Of a stretch of 64,000 nt of DNA, positions 1 through 9,548 are shown in pieces (position 1 is the stretch's first letter; each line of letters begins with the position of its first letter). The notes beneath the pieces are model-generated. The model had not been told where the DNA came from. It saw only the letters and a program-made list of their open reading frames with translations, and did not search any database. Both the position numbers and the translations under genes were made by a program. Origin of the DNA: Rahnella ecdela. GTDB taxonomy: Bacteria > Pseudomonadota > Gammaproteobacteria > Enterobacterales > Enterobacteriaceae. The stretch spans positions 1 through 64,000 of the forward strand of contig NZ_JAFMOY010000131.1 of the NCBI RefSeq assembly GCF_019049625.1, in the 5' to 3' direction.

Positions 1-127
1 CAAAGAAATGGAGTATGCCGATCCAAAACTGGCGGCTGGCGATGAGTCGTTTTATTATCGAGTTCGGTGACCGCCTGAGCGCTCACCTTTAATACGATGG
101 CAGTTACACAGAATTATTTACAGGGTC
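1..127 (+). mobile_element. Right end of an IS256-family insertion sequence with terminal inverted repeat
   Basis: About six bases after the transposase stop there is a stretch at 99-127 that starts GGCAGTTACACAG and ends in TTTACAGGGTC. It resembles terminal inverted repeats of enterobacterial IS256-family elements. The left end lies outside the window, so the repeat cannot be paired and no target duplication can be shown. The element end lies about 35 bases from the stop of the last capsule gene. Confidence 0.55.
3..92 (+). pseudogene. IS256-family transposase, C-terminal end (cut by window edge)
   Basis: An open frame runs in from the window edge and ends at TAA. It encodes about 29 residues containing the pattern KKWSMPIQNW followed by FGDRLS. 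That pattern is typical of the last residues of IS256/Mutator-family DDE transposases (W-x-M-P-x-x-N-W ... F-x-x-R-L). Only the end is visible, so whether the full gene lies to the left cannot be judged. Its position beside the AT-rich capsule genes fits a mobile-element boundary. Confidence 0.7.
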
Positions 128-163
128 ATTTGCTAGTGACTAATATCCATGTTTTAAATAAGA

Positions 164-1384
164 TTATTTTTTTGTGAAAGTAATTTTATTCCCTTCAGTT
201 TTTACTTTGTAAAAGTCGTTGTCGCAAATTACTTTGTTTAATAATCCATTGTCCGCTTCTAATTCTTTCGATTTTGTTAAGCCTCCAGAGATAATATCAA
301 TGTGAACTTCATAAGAACCTGCTTCAATTGAACTTACATCTAATCCCTTAAATTTAAGTGTACAGAACCAGCCTTTGTCATAGTTGACATAACCTCTTTC
401 ATAAAGTTGCCGACTTAGCATTGGCCTGTTAGCTTTTGCCAATGGAAAGGAGAAGCTCATGTCAGTATTTTTAAATACTAATTTTGTGCTAATGTCACTA
501 TATTCTCCGCAAGGGATGCCTTTAATTACAGCAATCCCTTCGGGAAATATTAGTTTCTCCCGAATGTCGAATTGTTTTAAGAGAGTAATAGGATCATGGG
601 CGTCGTCATTATTTCCAACCTTACCATCACCGGCGAGTTCTACATATCCATAGGATGGTGTAGCTCCTTGTGATAAAGAGTAAAAAATACCTAGAAGTAA
701 AGGAACATGGTAAGGGGTTATTTGATTATGTTCTCTGATTAATAATGATTCAGCATAAAATAGATTGAAGTTATTATATCTAATAAATTCCAGCAAGTAA
801 GGCTTCACCTGTTCTGGATATTGTTTATCAATTTTAGAAGTTAAAAGATAAATATTTTTGTCTACATCGTCACATGTGCTAAGTAAATCAGGGATTAATG
901 AATCTAATTCTTGTAATTTTTCTTTCGTAATATCGCCTAACATATGTTTGGCAACTTGTGGCCAATCATTATTTATAAATGTGCCAATTCTTAATTGGGG
1001 AACACTGCAAATAATATTTTTATAGTTAAACTTCAGTCCATAGTAGAGTGCAGTACTACCACCTTTGGAAAAACCAGCTAAGGTACAATTGTTTTTGTTT
1101 AAATCAAGTTCTAGAAGTTTTTCTTCGATAAAAGAGTTTACTGAGTGAGATATAGAAAAATCTAAGTCTTTGCACAAATAATATGAACAGCATTCATTAA
1201 AATCGTCTTTTATCCAGATCACAGTTGCAGGGCAATCATTCAATGCCGTCAAAAAATCATAGGTAAACATATTTGTAGCGCCGAACCCAGAAAAGACAAT
1301 AATCAGATGTTTGTTATCATACTTTCTTTGCTTGATTTTGTAGGTTATATCAACCCCATCAATAGTGGTTTTTAATTCTTTCAT
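164..1384 (-). CDS. Capsule-locus alpha/beta-hydrolase-like protein (Asp2/XcbB-like)
   Basis: This 406-residue protein of the capsule cluster has an alpha/beta-hydrolase-type N-terminal half. A strand and oxyanion-like segment, IIVFSGFG, lies near residues 28-35, and the nucleophile elbow G-F-S-K-G-G has Ser106. The C-terminal third (about 270-406) looks like a separate beta-rich domain. Similar proteins accompany capsule and accessory-Sec loci in other bacteria, where esterase or acyl-transfer roles are suspected; the substrate is unknown here. The start ATG has a GAGGG ribosome site. It is the last gene of the minus-strand capsule operon, follows an internal hairpin and is very AT-rich, consistent with horizontal acquisition. 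Confidence 0.6.
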   Translation of the reverse strand: MKELKTTIDGVDITYKIKQRKYDNKHLIIVFSGFGATNMFTYDFLTALNDCPATVIWIKDDFNECCSYYLCKDLDFSISHSVNSFIEEKLLELDLNKNNCTLAGFSKGGSTALYYGLKFNYKNIICSVPQLRIGTFINNDWPQVAKHMLGDITKEKLQELDSLIPDLLSTCDDVDKNIYLLTSKIDKQYPEQVKPYLLEFIRYNNFNLFYAESLLIREHNQITPYHVPLLLGIFYSLSQGATPSYGYVELAGDGKVGNNDDAHDPITLLKQFDIREKLIFPEGIAVIKGIPCGEYSDISTKLVFKNTDMSFSFPLAKANRPMLSRQLYERGYVNYDKGWFCTLKFKGLDVSSIEAGSYEVHIDIISGGLTKSKELEADNGLLNKVICDNDFYKVKTEGNKITFTKK

Positions 1385-1444
1385 ACATGAACCCTCTGAA
1401 TATTGATGTTTTAAATATTTAACTGAGTTAAAAATATAAAGTAA

Positions 1445-1468
1445 AAGCCTTATTGAAAAATAAGGCTT
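1445..1468 (-). terminator. Hairpin between capsule genes, terminator or attenuator
   Basis: The inverted repeat AAGCCTTATT / AATAAGGCTT is followed on the minus strand by a short T-run. It lies in the 133-base gap between the giant glycosyltransferase and the hydrolase gene. It could end most transcripts before the hydrolase. The upstream ops element makes RfaH antitermination through it plausible. Confidence 0.45.
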
Positions 1469-1517
1469 AACAGTTAAGGGGTAATTACAAATGGACTAAT
1501 TAAAAATTAACTATGAC

Positions 1518-4500
1518 TTATAAAGTGCTCTGTAGTTGTTTAGTCGAAGATATTGCAGACATTAGTTGTGCATGATTTAAACGATCCCAACTCTCTTTTG
1601 GGGCGATATCTGAATGATAACGAAGAATTGAAGACCAGCAGTATTTAACATCTGCCCAATTTCCTGTTAATTGGGATAGTTCAGCTCTAAGCATCCACTC
1701 TTCTACTGCCCGCGGGCTGCGAATACCTTCTGTAAATAATACTGCCAGTCCCTCTTCAATCATGCCAAGTTTTCTATAGGCTAAGGCAAGATGATAAGGT
1801 GCAGAATCTGTGATACCAATTAGTTCTCTCCAAATCTCAGCGGCAGAATTCCATTCTTTTTCTATTAGGTAATTCTCTCCCACTTCTATCCTATAATCTG
1901 TTAACTGTAAAGTATCTAAGTTCATTTCATCAAGTAGTGATAAGGCTTTTGATGAATGCTGTAGATAACGTAATGATCTTAAATAAATCACAGCTAGACC
2001 ATCTGAAAGGAGATTTAATTTAATATCTGCTGAGTCAAATTGAGAAATTACTTTTGACCATTTGCATGTATCAAAAGAAAGTTTTCCAATTTCATATTTA
2101 AGTTCGGTATCCTTTTTTGCATAACCCTCATAGCTTTTGAGATAATTATGACACTGATCCGAATTTCCGATTTCTCTATAGCATCGAGCAAGAATTAATT
2201 CACTTTTAAGAACATGTAATTCATTTTGATTAAAAATATTAATTTTTTCCAAAATTAGCTCAATTGCTGCTTCCCAGTCTTTATGCGCAACAAGTTGATA
2301 TGCCATGATTATTGTTCTTTGTGTATCAGAGAATGAATCTTTATTAACATTTAGATTATCTAATGCTTGAGTATTTTCTAACTCAGCAAGACAGCGATAA
2401 TAATTAATTTCATCCTCAGTACTATCTATTTCTACACTATTCCAGATAGAGATTGCCAGGCCCCATTGCTGGCATGCCATGTATATTTTTGCATATTCAA
2501 TTTTATATTCATTAAAATATGTTGAATGCTCAACATCAGACCATTGCTGGAGCAGATTGATTGCATCATTGATTTTACCATCTTCACGACAAGCTTGAAT
2601 CAATCGCAATCTTGCAATCTGCTTTTGTTGGTTATTACCAAACTCTAAAAGCATTTTCCAGCGAGATATTGCTATCCCCCATTTTCTATGGGAAGTTGCT
2701 TTTCTTGCATAGTCTTCAAGAATTTCCAGATCACAATATCCCTCAACAAGAGGATTATCTAACTCGCAAATGGCTTCATAAGTTCTTTCACAATTATTTG
2801 TGTCTCGAATAGGGAATGTTTTATCTATTCTACTTTGATATTTTTGGGCAGGAGATGCATCGTTCTTAATTATTTTTTCTAATTCATCAAAGAACTCTGA
2901 TTCTTTTACAACTACAGGGCCAAATCCATCTTCTCGATAATCAAAATATCCCTTCTTGTAAAAATGGCCTCCGGAAAATACTTCTTTTTCATCAAATTGA
3001 TAGTATAAAGTTTGTTTTCCCTGAATAGCCATATCAAAGGCAACTGATGAATAATCGGTAATCATCATAGATGATGATTTAAACAAGTTTTGGATGCTGC
3101 CTTGTGTATGATCCGAAATTTTTATGAATTTCGGAACATCGAATAAATCAATGTATGGTGAAATATTAGCATGAGGGAAAAATATAACTTCAAAGTTATG
3201 TTTTTCTGATATTCTTTTGAGATAAGGCGAATGTAAAACACCTCTCCAGTGTTTTGCAAACTCTGTCTTCATAAACTCTGATGATACTTCTCTACTATTA
3301 CCTTCACCTTTTGTAGTTCCGACGATATTTGACCGCCAAGTAGGCATTATTAATATCGACTTTTTATATAATTCACTTTGAGGTTGGTTAAGATTATCGT
3401 AACGTGGAAATCCAGTTAGCTTAACATTTTTTTTAGTGAATTTATAATGAGACTCATTAGATACTATGGAATTATATTCTGCTGTTGAAGCGGTTACGAA
3501 AACATCTATATTCTCTTTTTGGTTCACCCAATTAGAAATGTCATCTTTAGTTACGCCATGTTGTAAGAATACAAAGTGTCTACCCGTTAGCATTTTCGGG
3601 CCTAATAAATTCGTTATGTATTTGTCAACATGTGAGCTTATAACCTTTGAACAGCTTTTTAATATTTGTTCATGCCGTTTACTTCCAAACTCAACTAAAT
3701 TAAAACCTCTATCTAACAATCTATCCCAATCGTGTGAATCCCTTCTTAATGCAAAATAAATACTTTGTTCAGGATGATGTTTTTGAATATAGTTGTAGAG
3801 ATGTTCAGCATTGTCATCGGCCTGACTATCACGATCCATCAATAACCAAGATTTCTTAAATTCATTGACTTGGGTATATTTAGGTATTTGTTCAAGAAAT
3901 CCTTTAATAATGTTATTAGTATCGATGCCTGATCTGTATTGTTTACCTTGAAATGATATTCTTGTGGGGATATCAGATATTTTAACATTAAAATTAGATT
4001 TTTCAGAAATAGGCACCCAAATCCTTCTTTCTTTTACAAATGTTTCAGATGTCAGAGTGTGTACCATTGTTTTAGCAAAATAAGGAATAATGTCATTATT
4101 ATTTTCTGATATATGCTCTAGCTCATTTGTTTCCGTGAAATATCTTAATTCGATAAGACCTTTATTATGATCGTAGGATTCGATATAAATTATTTGGAAT
4201 GGAGGTCGTTCATTTTTGAACTGTGAAAGCAATCCTACGCGGTGGTAGAACCAACATCCACCTAATCCGAATTCCATAATTGTCTGTGTGTCGATATAAG
4301 AGAATATTTCTTTAACCAAAGAAATAAATCTTACTTGTTGTTCCTCAGTCAAGAAAGCAATCTTTTCTGGATGGTTTACAATTGATTTAATATACCAAAT
4401 TAAATGATAAAGGATGGTAATTTGCACATTTTTTGGAATTTCGGTGCTCAAATCTCTATGTTTTTTTAATATATCAAGGCATCCATGCTCCAGCACAGAG

Positions 4501-5336
4501 TCATATAATCCAGGGTGTTCCCAGGCACTATCTAAAGTAGACGTTCCGTCACCTCTTTTTCGGTAGAAGTATTTAGCAGATTTTAGAAAACCAATATTAC
4601 TTTCTTTACAATGTATTAAATATTGCGCTACAAAATGGGCATCTTCAAAACTTGGTTTTACCCTTGAGTCGAAGTTTATTTTATTATCCAAGATAACATT
4701 GGTTTTGAAAAATGCGGTGCTTGCAGATAATTGCAATTGGTTACCAAGGTTATTTGCAGCAAATAATTTATCACCTTGACTATATCTATATTTTAATGGA
4801 TGAGTGTCTTTATACAATTTAACTTCGTCAAAATAGAAAATGAAATTGCACGACATTAAATCAAGCTTCTTCTTTTCATTTGTTTTTGCAAAACTATCTA
4901 CTGCTTTGAAATAATTAAAGTCTAAAAAGTCATCAGGATCAATGAATGTAACCCAATCAGTATTAACATACTGAAGCCCCATATTCCTTGCTGAAGCTTG
5001 CCCACCGTTGCTTTTATAAAGATAGGTGATATTGTTGGGGTACTTTTTTTTCCACGATTTTATTATCTCTGCCGATTCATCAGTAGAGCCATCATCTACT
5101 AGAATTAGATTAATATGTTTTTTAAAATCTAGGCGTTGTTTAACCATGCTGTTGAAATATTCATCAAGATATCTTCCAACATTATAAACAGCTGTTACAA
5201 CAGTATACTGATAATTGCCGTTGTATTCTTTAGGTTGTATGCTATTTATTTTTTTCTTCTGTTTGTTTACCATGTCAGAGAAAAATAATTTAGGATCGCG
5301 AATTAGTTTTTTTACTTTTCTGTTAAGCATTTTCAT
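1518..5336 (-). CDS. Giant capsule synthase: GT2 glycosyltransferase + TagF-like glycerophosphotransferase + TPR-like tail
   Basis: This protein of about 1270 residues has three parts. Residues about 45-330 are a GT-A family 2 glycosyltransferase ([21 protein letters not shown], and the metal-binding DPDD). Residues about 500-880 resemble CDP-glycerol glycerophosphotransferases of the TagB/TagF type ([30 protein letters not shown]). The rest is helical and TPR-like. It probably alternates sugar and polyol-phosphate transfer to build a teichoic-acid-like polymer at the cytoplasmic face; this is inferred from the domains. ATG codons at 5336 and 5330 are both possible; a TTG at 5348 is less likely. 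It overlaps the upstream Stealth gene. Base composition is strongly AT-rich. Confidence 0.85.
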   Translation of the reverse strand: MKMLNRKVKKLIRDPKLFFSDMVNKQKKKINSIQPKEYNGNYQYTVVTAVYNVGRYLDEYFNSMVKQRLDFKKHINLILVDDGSTDESAEIIKSWKKKYPNNITYLYKSNGGQASARNMGLQYVNTDWVTFIDPDDFLDFNYFKAVDSFAKTNEKKKLDLMSCNFIFYFDEVKLYKDTHPLKYRYSQGDKLFAANNLGNQLQLSASTAFFKTNVILDNKINFDSRVKPSFEDAHFVAQYLIHCKESNIGFLKSAKYFYRKRGDGTSTLDSAWEHPGLYDSVLEHGCLDILKKHRDLSTEIPKNVQITILYHLIWYIKSIVNHPEKIAFLTEEQQVRFISLVKEIFSYIDTQTIMEFGLGGCWFYHRVGLLSQFKNERPPFQIIYIESYDHNKGLIELRYFTETNELEHISENNNDIIPYFAKTMVHTLTSETFVKERRIWVPISEKSNFNVKISDIPTRISFQGKQYRSGIDTNNIIKGFLEQIPKYTQVNEFKKSWLLMDRDSQADDNAEHLYNYIQKHHPEQSIYFALRRDSHDWDRLLDRGFNLVEFGSKRHEQILKSCSKVISSHVDKYITNLLGPKMLTGRHFVFLQHGVTKDDISNWVNQKENIDVFVTASTAEYNSIVSNESHYKFTKKNVKLTGFPRYDNLNQPQSELYKKSILIMPTWRSNIVGTTKGEGNSREVSSEFMKTEFAKHWRGVLHSPYLKRISEKHNFEVIFFPHANISPYIDLFDVPKFIKISDHTQGSIQNLFKSSSMMITDYSSVAFDMAIQGKQTLYYQFDEKEVFSGGHFYKKGYFDYREDGFGPVVVKESEFFDELEKIIKNDASPAQKYQSRIDKTFPIRDTNNCERTYEAICELDNPLVEGYCDLEILEDYARKATSHRKWGIAISRWKMLLEFGNNQQKQIARLRLIQACREDGKINDAINLLQQWSDVEHSTYFNEYKIEYAKIYMACQQWGLAISIWNSVEIDSTEDEINYYRCLAELENTQALDNLNVNKDSFSDTQRTIIMAYQLVAHKDWEAAIELILEKINIFNQNELHVLKSELILARCYREIGNSDQCHNYLKSYEGYAKKDTELKYEIGKLSFDTCKWSKVISQFDSADIKLNLLSDGLAVIYLRSLRYLQHSSKALSLLDEMNLDTLQLTDYRIEVGENYLIEKEWNSAAEIWRELIGITDSAPYHLALAYRKLGMIEEGLAVLFTEGIRSPRAVEEWMLRAELSQLTGNWADVKYCWSSILRYHSDIAPKESWDRLNHAQLMSAISSTKQLQSTL

Positions 5337-6429
5337 TCTCTGATTCAAAGTGATATTTAAGTGTAGTACTTAAGAGGAATTGATAATTTTCGAGCGAAGC
5401 TTTTTGTGTATTGAAATCATTTGCACAAAAAGAATGAGGCGAAGCCTCATCCTGTTTCGCTTTTTTAAGTGCTTTAAAATAGCTGCGCGCCGCTGTTGAA
5501 CGAATATTAAAGTAGTAGCAGATGTCTCTGGATGGGGTTGCTTTACCTGTCAGATAACTTAGCCATGGAACAAAGAAAGTCGCTAAATTTATATCCTGAT
5601 TGGTGCGAAATTTATTAGGTAAAAAGCGAGTTATTTCTGATTCATATACACGCCATGCTTCTTCGAAAACACTTTTTCTAAGCGGAACATAAGTATGAAC
5701 TAACGGCGTATCGATAAGGGACTTGAAGTCATCTTTGAAAATTCCACAGGCTCTTTGTGAAGCTGATAACGTAGGGGTGTTGGTGCCCCGCGCCTGCATT
5801 GCCGTCAGGCTTTTCTGTGACAAGAACAAAGATGAAATACCATTACTTTTGAAGAAATGCCCCGGTGGGAGCTCTCTTGCGACAAATACGTCATCGTTAA
5901 AATAAATGAAATGCTCTGCAAGGTCGGGGATTTTATGTAAGTTCGCTTCTATGACATGGGAGTTAAATGTTGGAAGGTATTTATCATCAATGATCTCTTT
6001 GTGATCAATGATTTTTATCCTGTCGTTTGACTCACACCATTTGGGTTTTTGATTATCAGTAATAATAAATATGTTTCTTACCCAGGGTATATAACGCTCG
6101 ATACTTTTAACGGAATAACGCAGTTCATCATGATTACTAAATCGTGCTTCATCAGTAGCGAAATTGCCTAATGTTTCTGCACCAATCTCAGCTTTGAAAC
6201 GCAAATACTTTTCTTTCCACTGCGGGTCGGAGTCATCCACCCAGGTAAACACAACATCAATGGGAAAGTTAATATGCATCAAATTTTCAATTGCGAGGTC
6301 ATGTCTGATTAGAATATTTTCTTCTAACTCTGGGCACTGAATTTCATTTCTGATTATTGGATGTTTTTTGTTGAAATAATCCCGGAAAAAAATCCCAGGA
6401 CTTTTCATAAATTTTTTGATTTTTTTCAT
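5323..6429 (-). CDS. Stealth-family capsule sugar-phosphate transferase
   Basis: This protein of about 368 residues carries Stealth signatures. Conserved region 1 is [14 protein letters not shown] near residue 58. Region 2 ([20 protein letters not shown], then [12 protein letters not shown]) follows, with further conserved blocks around YFNDDVF and the C-terminal half. The family transfers hexose-1-phosphate or related units through phosphodiester bonds during capsule synthesis. The next gene has a TagF-like domain, so the polymer is probably phosphate-linked. I prefer the ATG at 6429 because it places the basic [14 protein letters not shown] motif at the N-terminus, as in the downstream protein; an upstream ATG at 6459 is possible. 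Confidence 0.85.
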   Translation of the reverse strand: MKKIKKFMKSPGIFFRDYFNKKHPIIRNEIQCPELEENILIRHDLAIENLMHINFPIDVVFTWVDDSDPQWKEKYLRFKAEIGAETLGNFATDEARFSNHDELRYSVKSIERYIPWVRNIFIITDNQKPKWCESNDRIKIIDHKEIIDDKYLPTFNSHVIEANLHKIPDLAEHFIYFNDDVFVARELPPGHFFKSNGISSLFLSQKSLTAMQARGTNTPTLSASQRACGIFKDDFKSLIDTPLVHTYVPLRKSVFEEAWRVYESEITRFLPNKFRTNQDINLATFFVPWLSYLTGKATPSRDICYYFNIRSTAARSYFKALKKAKQDEASPHSFCANDFNTQKASLENYQFLLSTTLKYHFESENENA

Positions 6430-6538
6430 TCGATAAAAAATCCTAAGGGATAAAGCCATGACTCTTTTCTGTCAGCAATATGCCGCGCAATTTCACTCTG
6501 ACGGGGCTATGATGTTGTGAGGAAAAACACAACCGGAT

Positions 6539-7204
6539 TCAGATCCCTTCATCATTCTTATATGTTGTAATGGCATCATCCACCGATTCAAAATACTTAA
6601 CTTTGTTATCCCTTCCGATAAACAAAGCCACATCGCAAAATTCTTTCAGTGATCCCAGACTATGAGACACCATCAAAAAACTAGATTCTTCATGTCGCGC
6701 TTTGAATAAGTCGGCGCATTTCTGTTTGAATCTGGCATCACCGACCGCTGTGACTTCATCGACAAGATAGTAATCAAATTTAAATGCCATGCTCAGGCCA
6801 AAACCCAGACGGGATTTCATGCCGGAGGAATAGGTTTTAATCGGCATATCAAAATATTTACCCAGTTCGGCAAACTCTTCGACGAAGGCGACTTTTTCGC
6901 GTAACTGGTCTGGTGTGGAATAAAGGCGGGCGACGAATTTTACATTTTCCCGACCTGTCAGGCTGCCCTGAAATCCACCGGCTAAGCCGACCGGCCAGGA
7001 AATCGTTTTATCGGTGTGAATGTTGCCGGAATCAGGGCGGTCGATGCCGCCGATAACGCGTAATAAGGTCGATTTACCCGCGCCATTTCGGCCAATTAAA
7101 GCCACGCTTTTACCGGAAGGCAGTTCAACATTGAGATCTTTAAAAACGTAATGGCGGCCTTTCGGGGTGCGGTAGGACTTTGTCAGGTTTTCAATTTTTA
7201 TCAT
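6539..7204 (-). CDS. kpsT: Capsule polysaccharide ABC exporter, ATPase subunit KpsT
   Basis: This 221-residue ABC ATPase matches KpsT of E. coli group 2 capsule loci over nearly its whole length, diverging only at the C-terminus. The Walker A GRNGAGKST is near residue 38, the signature is TYSSGMKSRLG, Walker B ends in VDEV, and the H-loop is MVSHS. With KpsM it moves the finished polymer across the inner membrane using ATP. Its start overlaps the kpsM stop by four bases, so the two are translationally coupled. Base composition is higher than in the glycosyltransferase genes that follow, as usual where a conserved exporter abuts a serotype-specific region. Confidence 0.95.
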   Translation of the reverse strand: MIKIENLTKSYRTPKGRHYVFKDLNVELPSGKSVALIGRNGAGKSTLLRVIGGIDRPDSGNIHTDKTISWPVGLAGGFQGSLTGRENVKFVARLYSTPDQLREKVAFVEEFAELGKYFDMPIKTYSSGMKSRLGFGLSMAFKFDYYLVDEVTAVGDARFKQKCADLFKARHEESSFLMVSHSLGSLKEFCDVALFIGRDNKVKYFESVDDAITTYKNDEGI

Positions 7205-7977
7205 GACGTCAGCATCGCCTCTTCACGATTACGGTAGAGGGCTAATCCGATGAACAATACAACCAGAGTACAACCTGCCAGATAGTTCAGGCTGACACCT
7301 TCACTGATATAACCCGGCACCACGGATTCACGGCAAAGTTCTACAACGTGAACGATAGGGTTCCATAGCAGATACGGCCAGTATTCTTTCGGGATGTTAT
7401 GCAACGAAAACATAATGCAGGAAATAAAATAGAGCGGTTTAATCAGAATAGGTAAGAACTTCTCTGTTTCAGGAAATGACTTTCCGACAACCATAAATAT
7501 TAAACCGACACCACATGAAAATAGTACTAAAAGTACCCAGACCAGAATCAGGGTAATAAGCTTAGTGACTTCAAAATCTTCACCCAGCAGGCCGACGATT
7601 GCCATAAGTAACACATAGACGACGGCATAAATCACCGCTTCTAACATCGCACGGGCAATGATGGTATCCACTGGACGAACAGGGCGGTAATTAAATAACC
7701 CCTGGTTGGCTTCAATAGCGCCAATTGAACGGTTGGTAATATTGCTGAAGACGAAATAGGGGATAATGCCGTTGATAAGGAATACCGGAAACGAAATATC
7801 AGGCATCGTGCGGTGCATAACATAGCCAAAGATCCCTAACAAAATCAGCATATGCGCCATTGGCTCTAAAGCCGCCCACAGATAACCCAATCTGAACTTA
7901 CCAAAACGAGTCTTAATTTCCCTCAAAAACAGCGCTTTTACCGCTGCTTTCTGAACTTCTAAGCCACTACGTGCCAT
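7201..7977 (-). CDS. kpsM: Capsule polysaccharide ABC exporter, permease KpsM
   Basis: This 258-residue ABC-2 type membrane protein is clearly KpsM. It begins MARSGLEVQK, shows six hydrophobic segments and ends in the family tail LALYRNREEAMLTS. It forms the inner-membrane channel for the capsule polymer with KpsT. It is the first gene of the minus-strand capsule operon, and a JUMPstart/ops element lies about 30 bases upstream, the same place as in E. coli region 3. The kps genes for lipid anchor and outer-membrane export (kpsC, S, D, E, F, U) are not in the window and would have to lie elsewhere. Confidence 0.95.
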   Translation of the reverse strand: MARSGLEVQKAAVKALFLREIKTRFGKFRLGYLWAALEPMAHMLILLGIFGYVMHRTMPDISFPVFLINGIIPYFVFSNITNRSIGAIEANQGLFNYRPVRPVDTIIARAMLEAVIYAVVYVLLMAIVGLLGEDFEVTKLITLILVWVLLVLFSCGVGLIFMVVGKSFPETEKFLPILIKPLYFISCIMFSLHNIPKEYWPYLLWNPIVHVVELCRESVVPGYISEGVSLNYLAGCTLVVLFIGLALYRNREEAMLTS

Positions 7978-8005
7978 TGGATTTTCCAGTATTTATACGT
8001 TTTTC

Positions 8006-8044
8006 CACGCTACCGCCCCTGGCTTACAGCAGCCAATGCGCTCA
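8006..8044 (-). promoter_or_regulatory. JUMPstart element with ops site (RfaH recruitment) upstream of kpsM
   Basis: The minus strand carries a 39-base JUMPstart-like sequence ending in the ops core GGCGGTAGCGTG at 8006-8017, preceded by TAAGCCAGG. In E. coli and relatives this element pauses RNA polymerase and loads RfaH. RfaH suppresses termination and polarity in long surface-polysaccharide operons. Its place directly before kpsM predicts that the whole block down to the hydrolase gene is RfaH-dependent. Confidence 0.9.
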
Positions 8045-8527
8045 GGAACGGGTCGGAATGTGGGGAGGCGGTTTTTGCATGACACATCTGAGATGTGTCC
8101 GAAGCGGGGGAGTCACTTATCCTTAAGTTGCGTATAGAGGTTTATTGCCGGGGAGAACTTCCCTGCTAAATATCTCTATTTTTTATCGGGTTAGAGTGAG
8201 ATACCCTTTTCACAAAAATGCAAAGGTTGCGAAAAAATATTTCAGCAAGTTTCAAGTGTGATCACATCTATGTAAAATTGCTTTGAACTATTAATTTGCA
8301 TTAAATCATTCATACAGCCTATTGGTTTAAGAATTCTCCTAGCTGAAAAATAAACTGATTGTTTATCAGTAAGATAATGAAATCGGTTCCATAGGTAAAA
8401 GTTGCACAAATAGTTGAAATTGTAACTATTCATAGGGGTAATTATTAAATGCTGATACATAGTTACAGATTGAGGGGGTTTTAAGTCAAATTTTCTCAAG
8501 CGGGGAGCAGGGCTTTGTTACCGGCAC
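8045..8527. other. AT-rich non-coding stretch upstream of the capsule operon
   Basis: No convincing gene was found in this stretch. One 85-codon minus-strand frame exists but lacks a good ribosome site and any recognisable domain. The segment presumably holds the kps promoter and a long leader ahead of the ops element. I could not fix a unique -35/-10 pair in the AT-rich background. Confidence 0.5.
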
Positions 8528-8556
8528 AAAAAAGCCAGCGACTTTCGTCACTGGCC
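8528..8556 (-). terminator. Rho-independent terminator downstream of dps
   Basis: On the minus strand a GC-rich stem (GCCAG-C-GAC / GTC-A-CTGGC, loop TTTC) is followed by six T residues. Two further small hairpins lie between it and the dps stop. Confidence 0.8.
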
Positions 8557-8625
8557 TTTCGCATTAATCACTCAGCGTTCCGCAGCCTGATACTGCGGTA
8601 TCGGGCTCTGCTTGCCCGATATGGA

Positions 8626-9129
8626 TTACTCGATATTAGATTCGATGAACCACAGGAATTTATCCAGGTCGCGTGATGCGGCGGTGAAAATATCTGCGGT
8701 GTCTTCATCTTCCACTTCGCCGATAGCCTTGCGGGTATCGTTGGCGACAACGGCAAAACGATCTGCCAGTGCTTTCAGGTGTTCCTGCACAGTGTGGATG
8801 TTGGTCGGGTAGCTTTTCAGCGGGGTTTTATCGTTAACAACCTGCACGGTACCCAGCGCCACACCCCCTAACTGCACCACACGTTCTGCGATGGTGTCCT
8901 GGTGATCGATAACGGCTGTACGGAAACCATCAAGCATTTCATGCACGGCGATGAAGTTTGCACCACGCATATTCCAGTGCGCCTGCTTAATGATCAATGA
9001 CAGATCAATATATTCAGTCACCAGACGGTTCAGCACCTTGATAGTATTGAGTTTGACGCTTTCATCTAAATCGTTGCGTGTATAAATAAGCTCAGAAGAT
9101 TTCGTTTTGACCAGTTTAGCGGTACTCAT
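8626..9129 (-). CDS. dps: DNA-binding ferritin-like protein Dps
   Basis: This 167-residue protein is near-identical in length and pattern to E. coli Dps. It has the Lys-rich N-terminal DNA-binding tail [10 protein letters not shown], the ferroxidase motif [19 protein letters not shown], and the C-terminus [10 protein letters not shown]. Dodecameric Dps oxidises and stores iron using peroxide and compacts DNA in starvation. I chose the ATG giving MSTAKL because AAGGAG lies eight bases upstream; an earlier ATG seven codons upstream would put that ribosome site inside the gene. As in E. coli, rhtA and ompX lie further along, but three extra genes intervene. Confidence 0.97.
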   Translation of the reverse strand: MSTAKLVKTKSSELIYTRNDLDESVKLNTIKVLNRLVTEYIDLSLIIKQAHWNMRGANFIAVHEMLDGFRTAVIDHQDTIAERVVQLGGVALGTVQVVNDKTPLKSYPTNIHTVQEHLKALADRFAVVANDTRKAIGEVEDEDTADIFTAASRDLDKFLWFIESNIE

Positions 9130-9548
9130 ATTCATATCTCCTTGTTTCATTAAAATTAATTGCTACAAACGTGTTTCTCAACTGCATTCAGTATAGCAAT
9201 AAATCGAAATTTTGCAGGACAGCTGTTCCTATCGCTTTGATAGTATCTGTCTAATAGACAATTCCGTATTTGAGAAACCACCATATCACGCTGATTTATA
9301 AGGTGGATAGGAATTGTCCTGATCGGCGGGTTTATTTGTGTGTGAGTAATTAAATAATACTGATAATAATTTTCATTACATCGCAAAAATATTATTAAAT
9401 GTAAGGTGAAGTATAAGGATATATATCCTCGTTGTGTTTGCAGAATATCCAGTAGTTTATATCACTGATAGTAATTACTGTCATAAATTATTATTTTAAA
9501 AAAGATAACGGCAGGGGAGACCTGCCGTATGGTTTTGTGTCTGGTGGC
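9130..9548. other. Non-coding region upstream of dps
   Basis: AT-rich, with no supportable gene. It should contain the dps promoter and, at its right end, the terminator of the sigma/anti-sigma operon. In other enterobacteria dps is controlled by RpoS, OxyR and IHF, but I could not assign those sites with confidence. Confidence 0.5.
9500..9532 (-). terminator. Terminator downstream of the anti-sigma factor gene
   Basis: The hairpin ACGGCAGG / CCTGCCGT lies just beyond the anti-sigma stop. On the minus strand it is followed by the T-rich run TATCTTTTTT, the usual form of an intrinsic terminator. Confidence 0.75.

Noticed and set aside
8242-8499. 85-codon minus-strand frame between kpsM and dps
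   Set aside because: AT-rich chance frame without ribosome site, family resemblance or conserved context; more likely promoter and leader region.
9156-9386. 76-codon minus-strand frame upstream of dps
   Set aside because: No ribosome site or domain, and it covers the expected dps promoter region.
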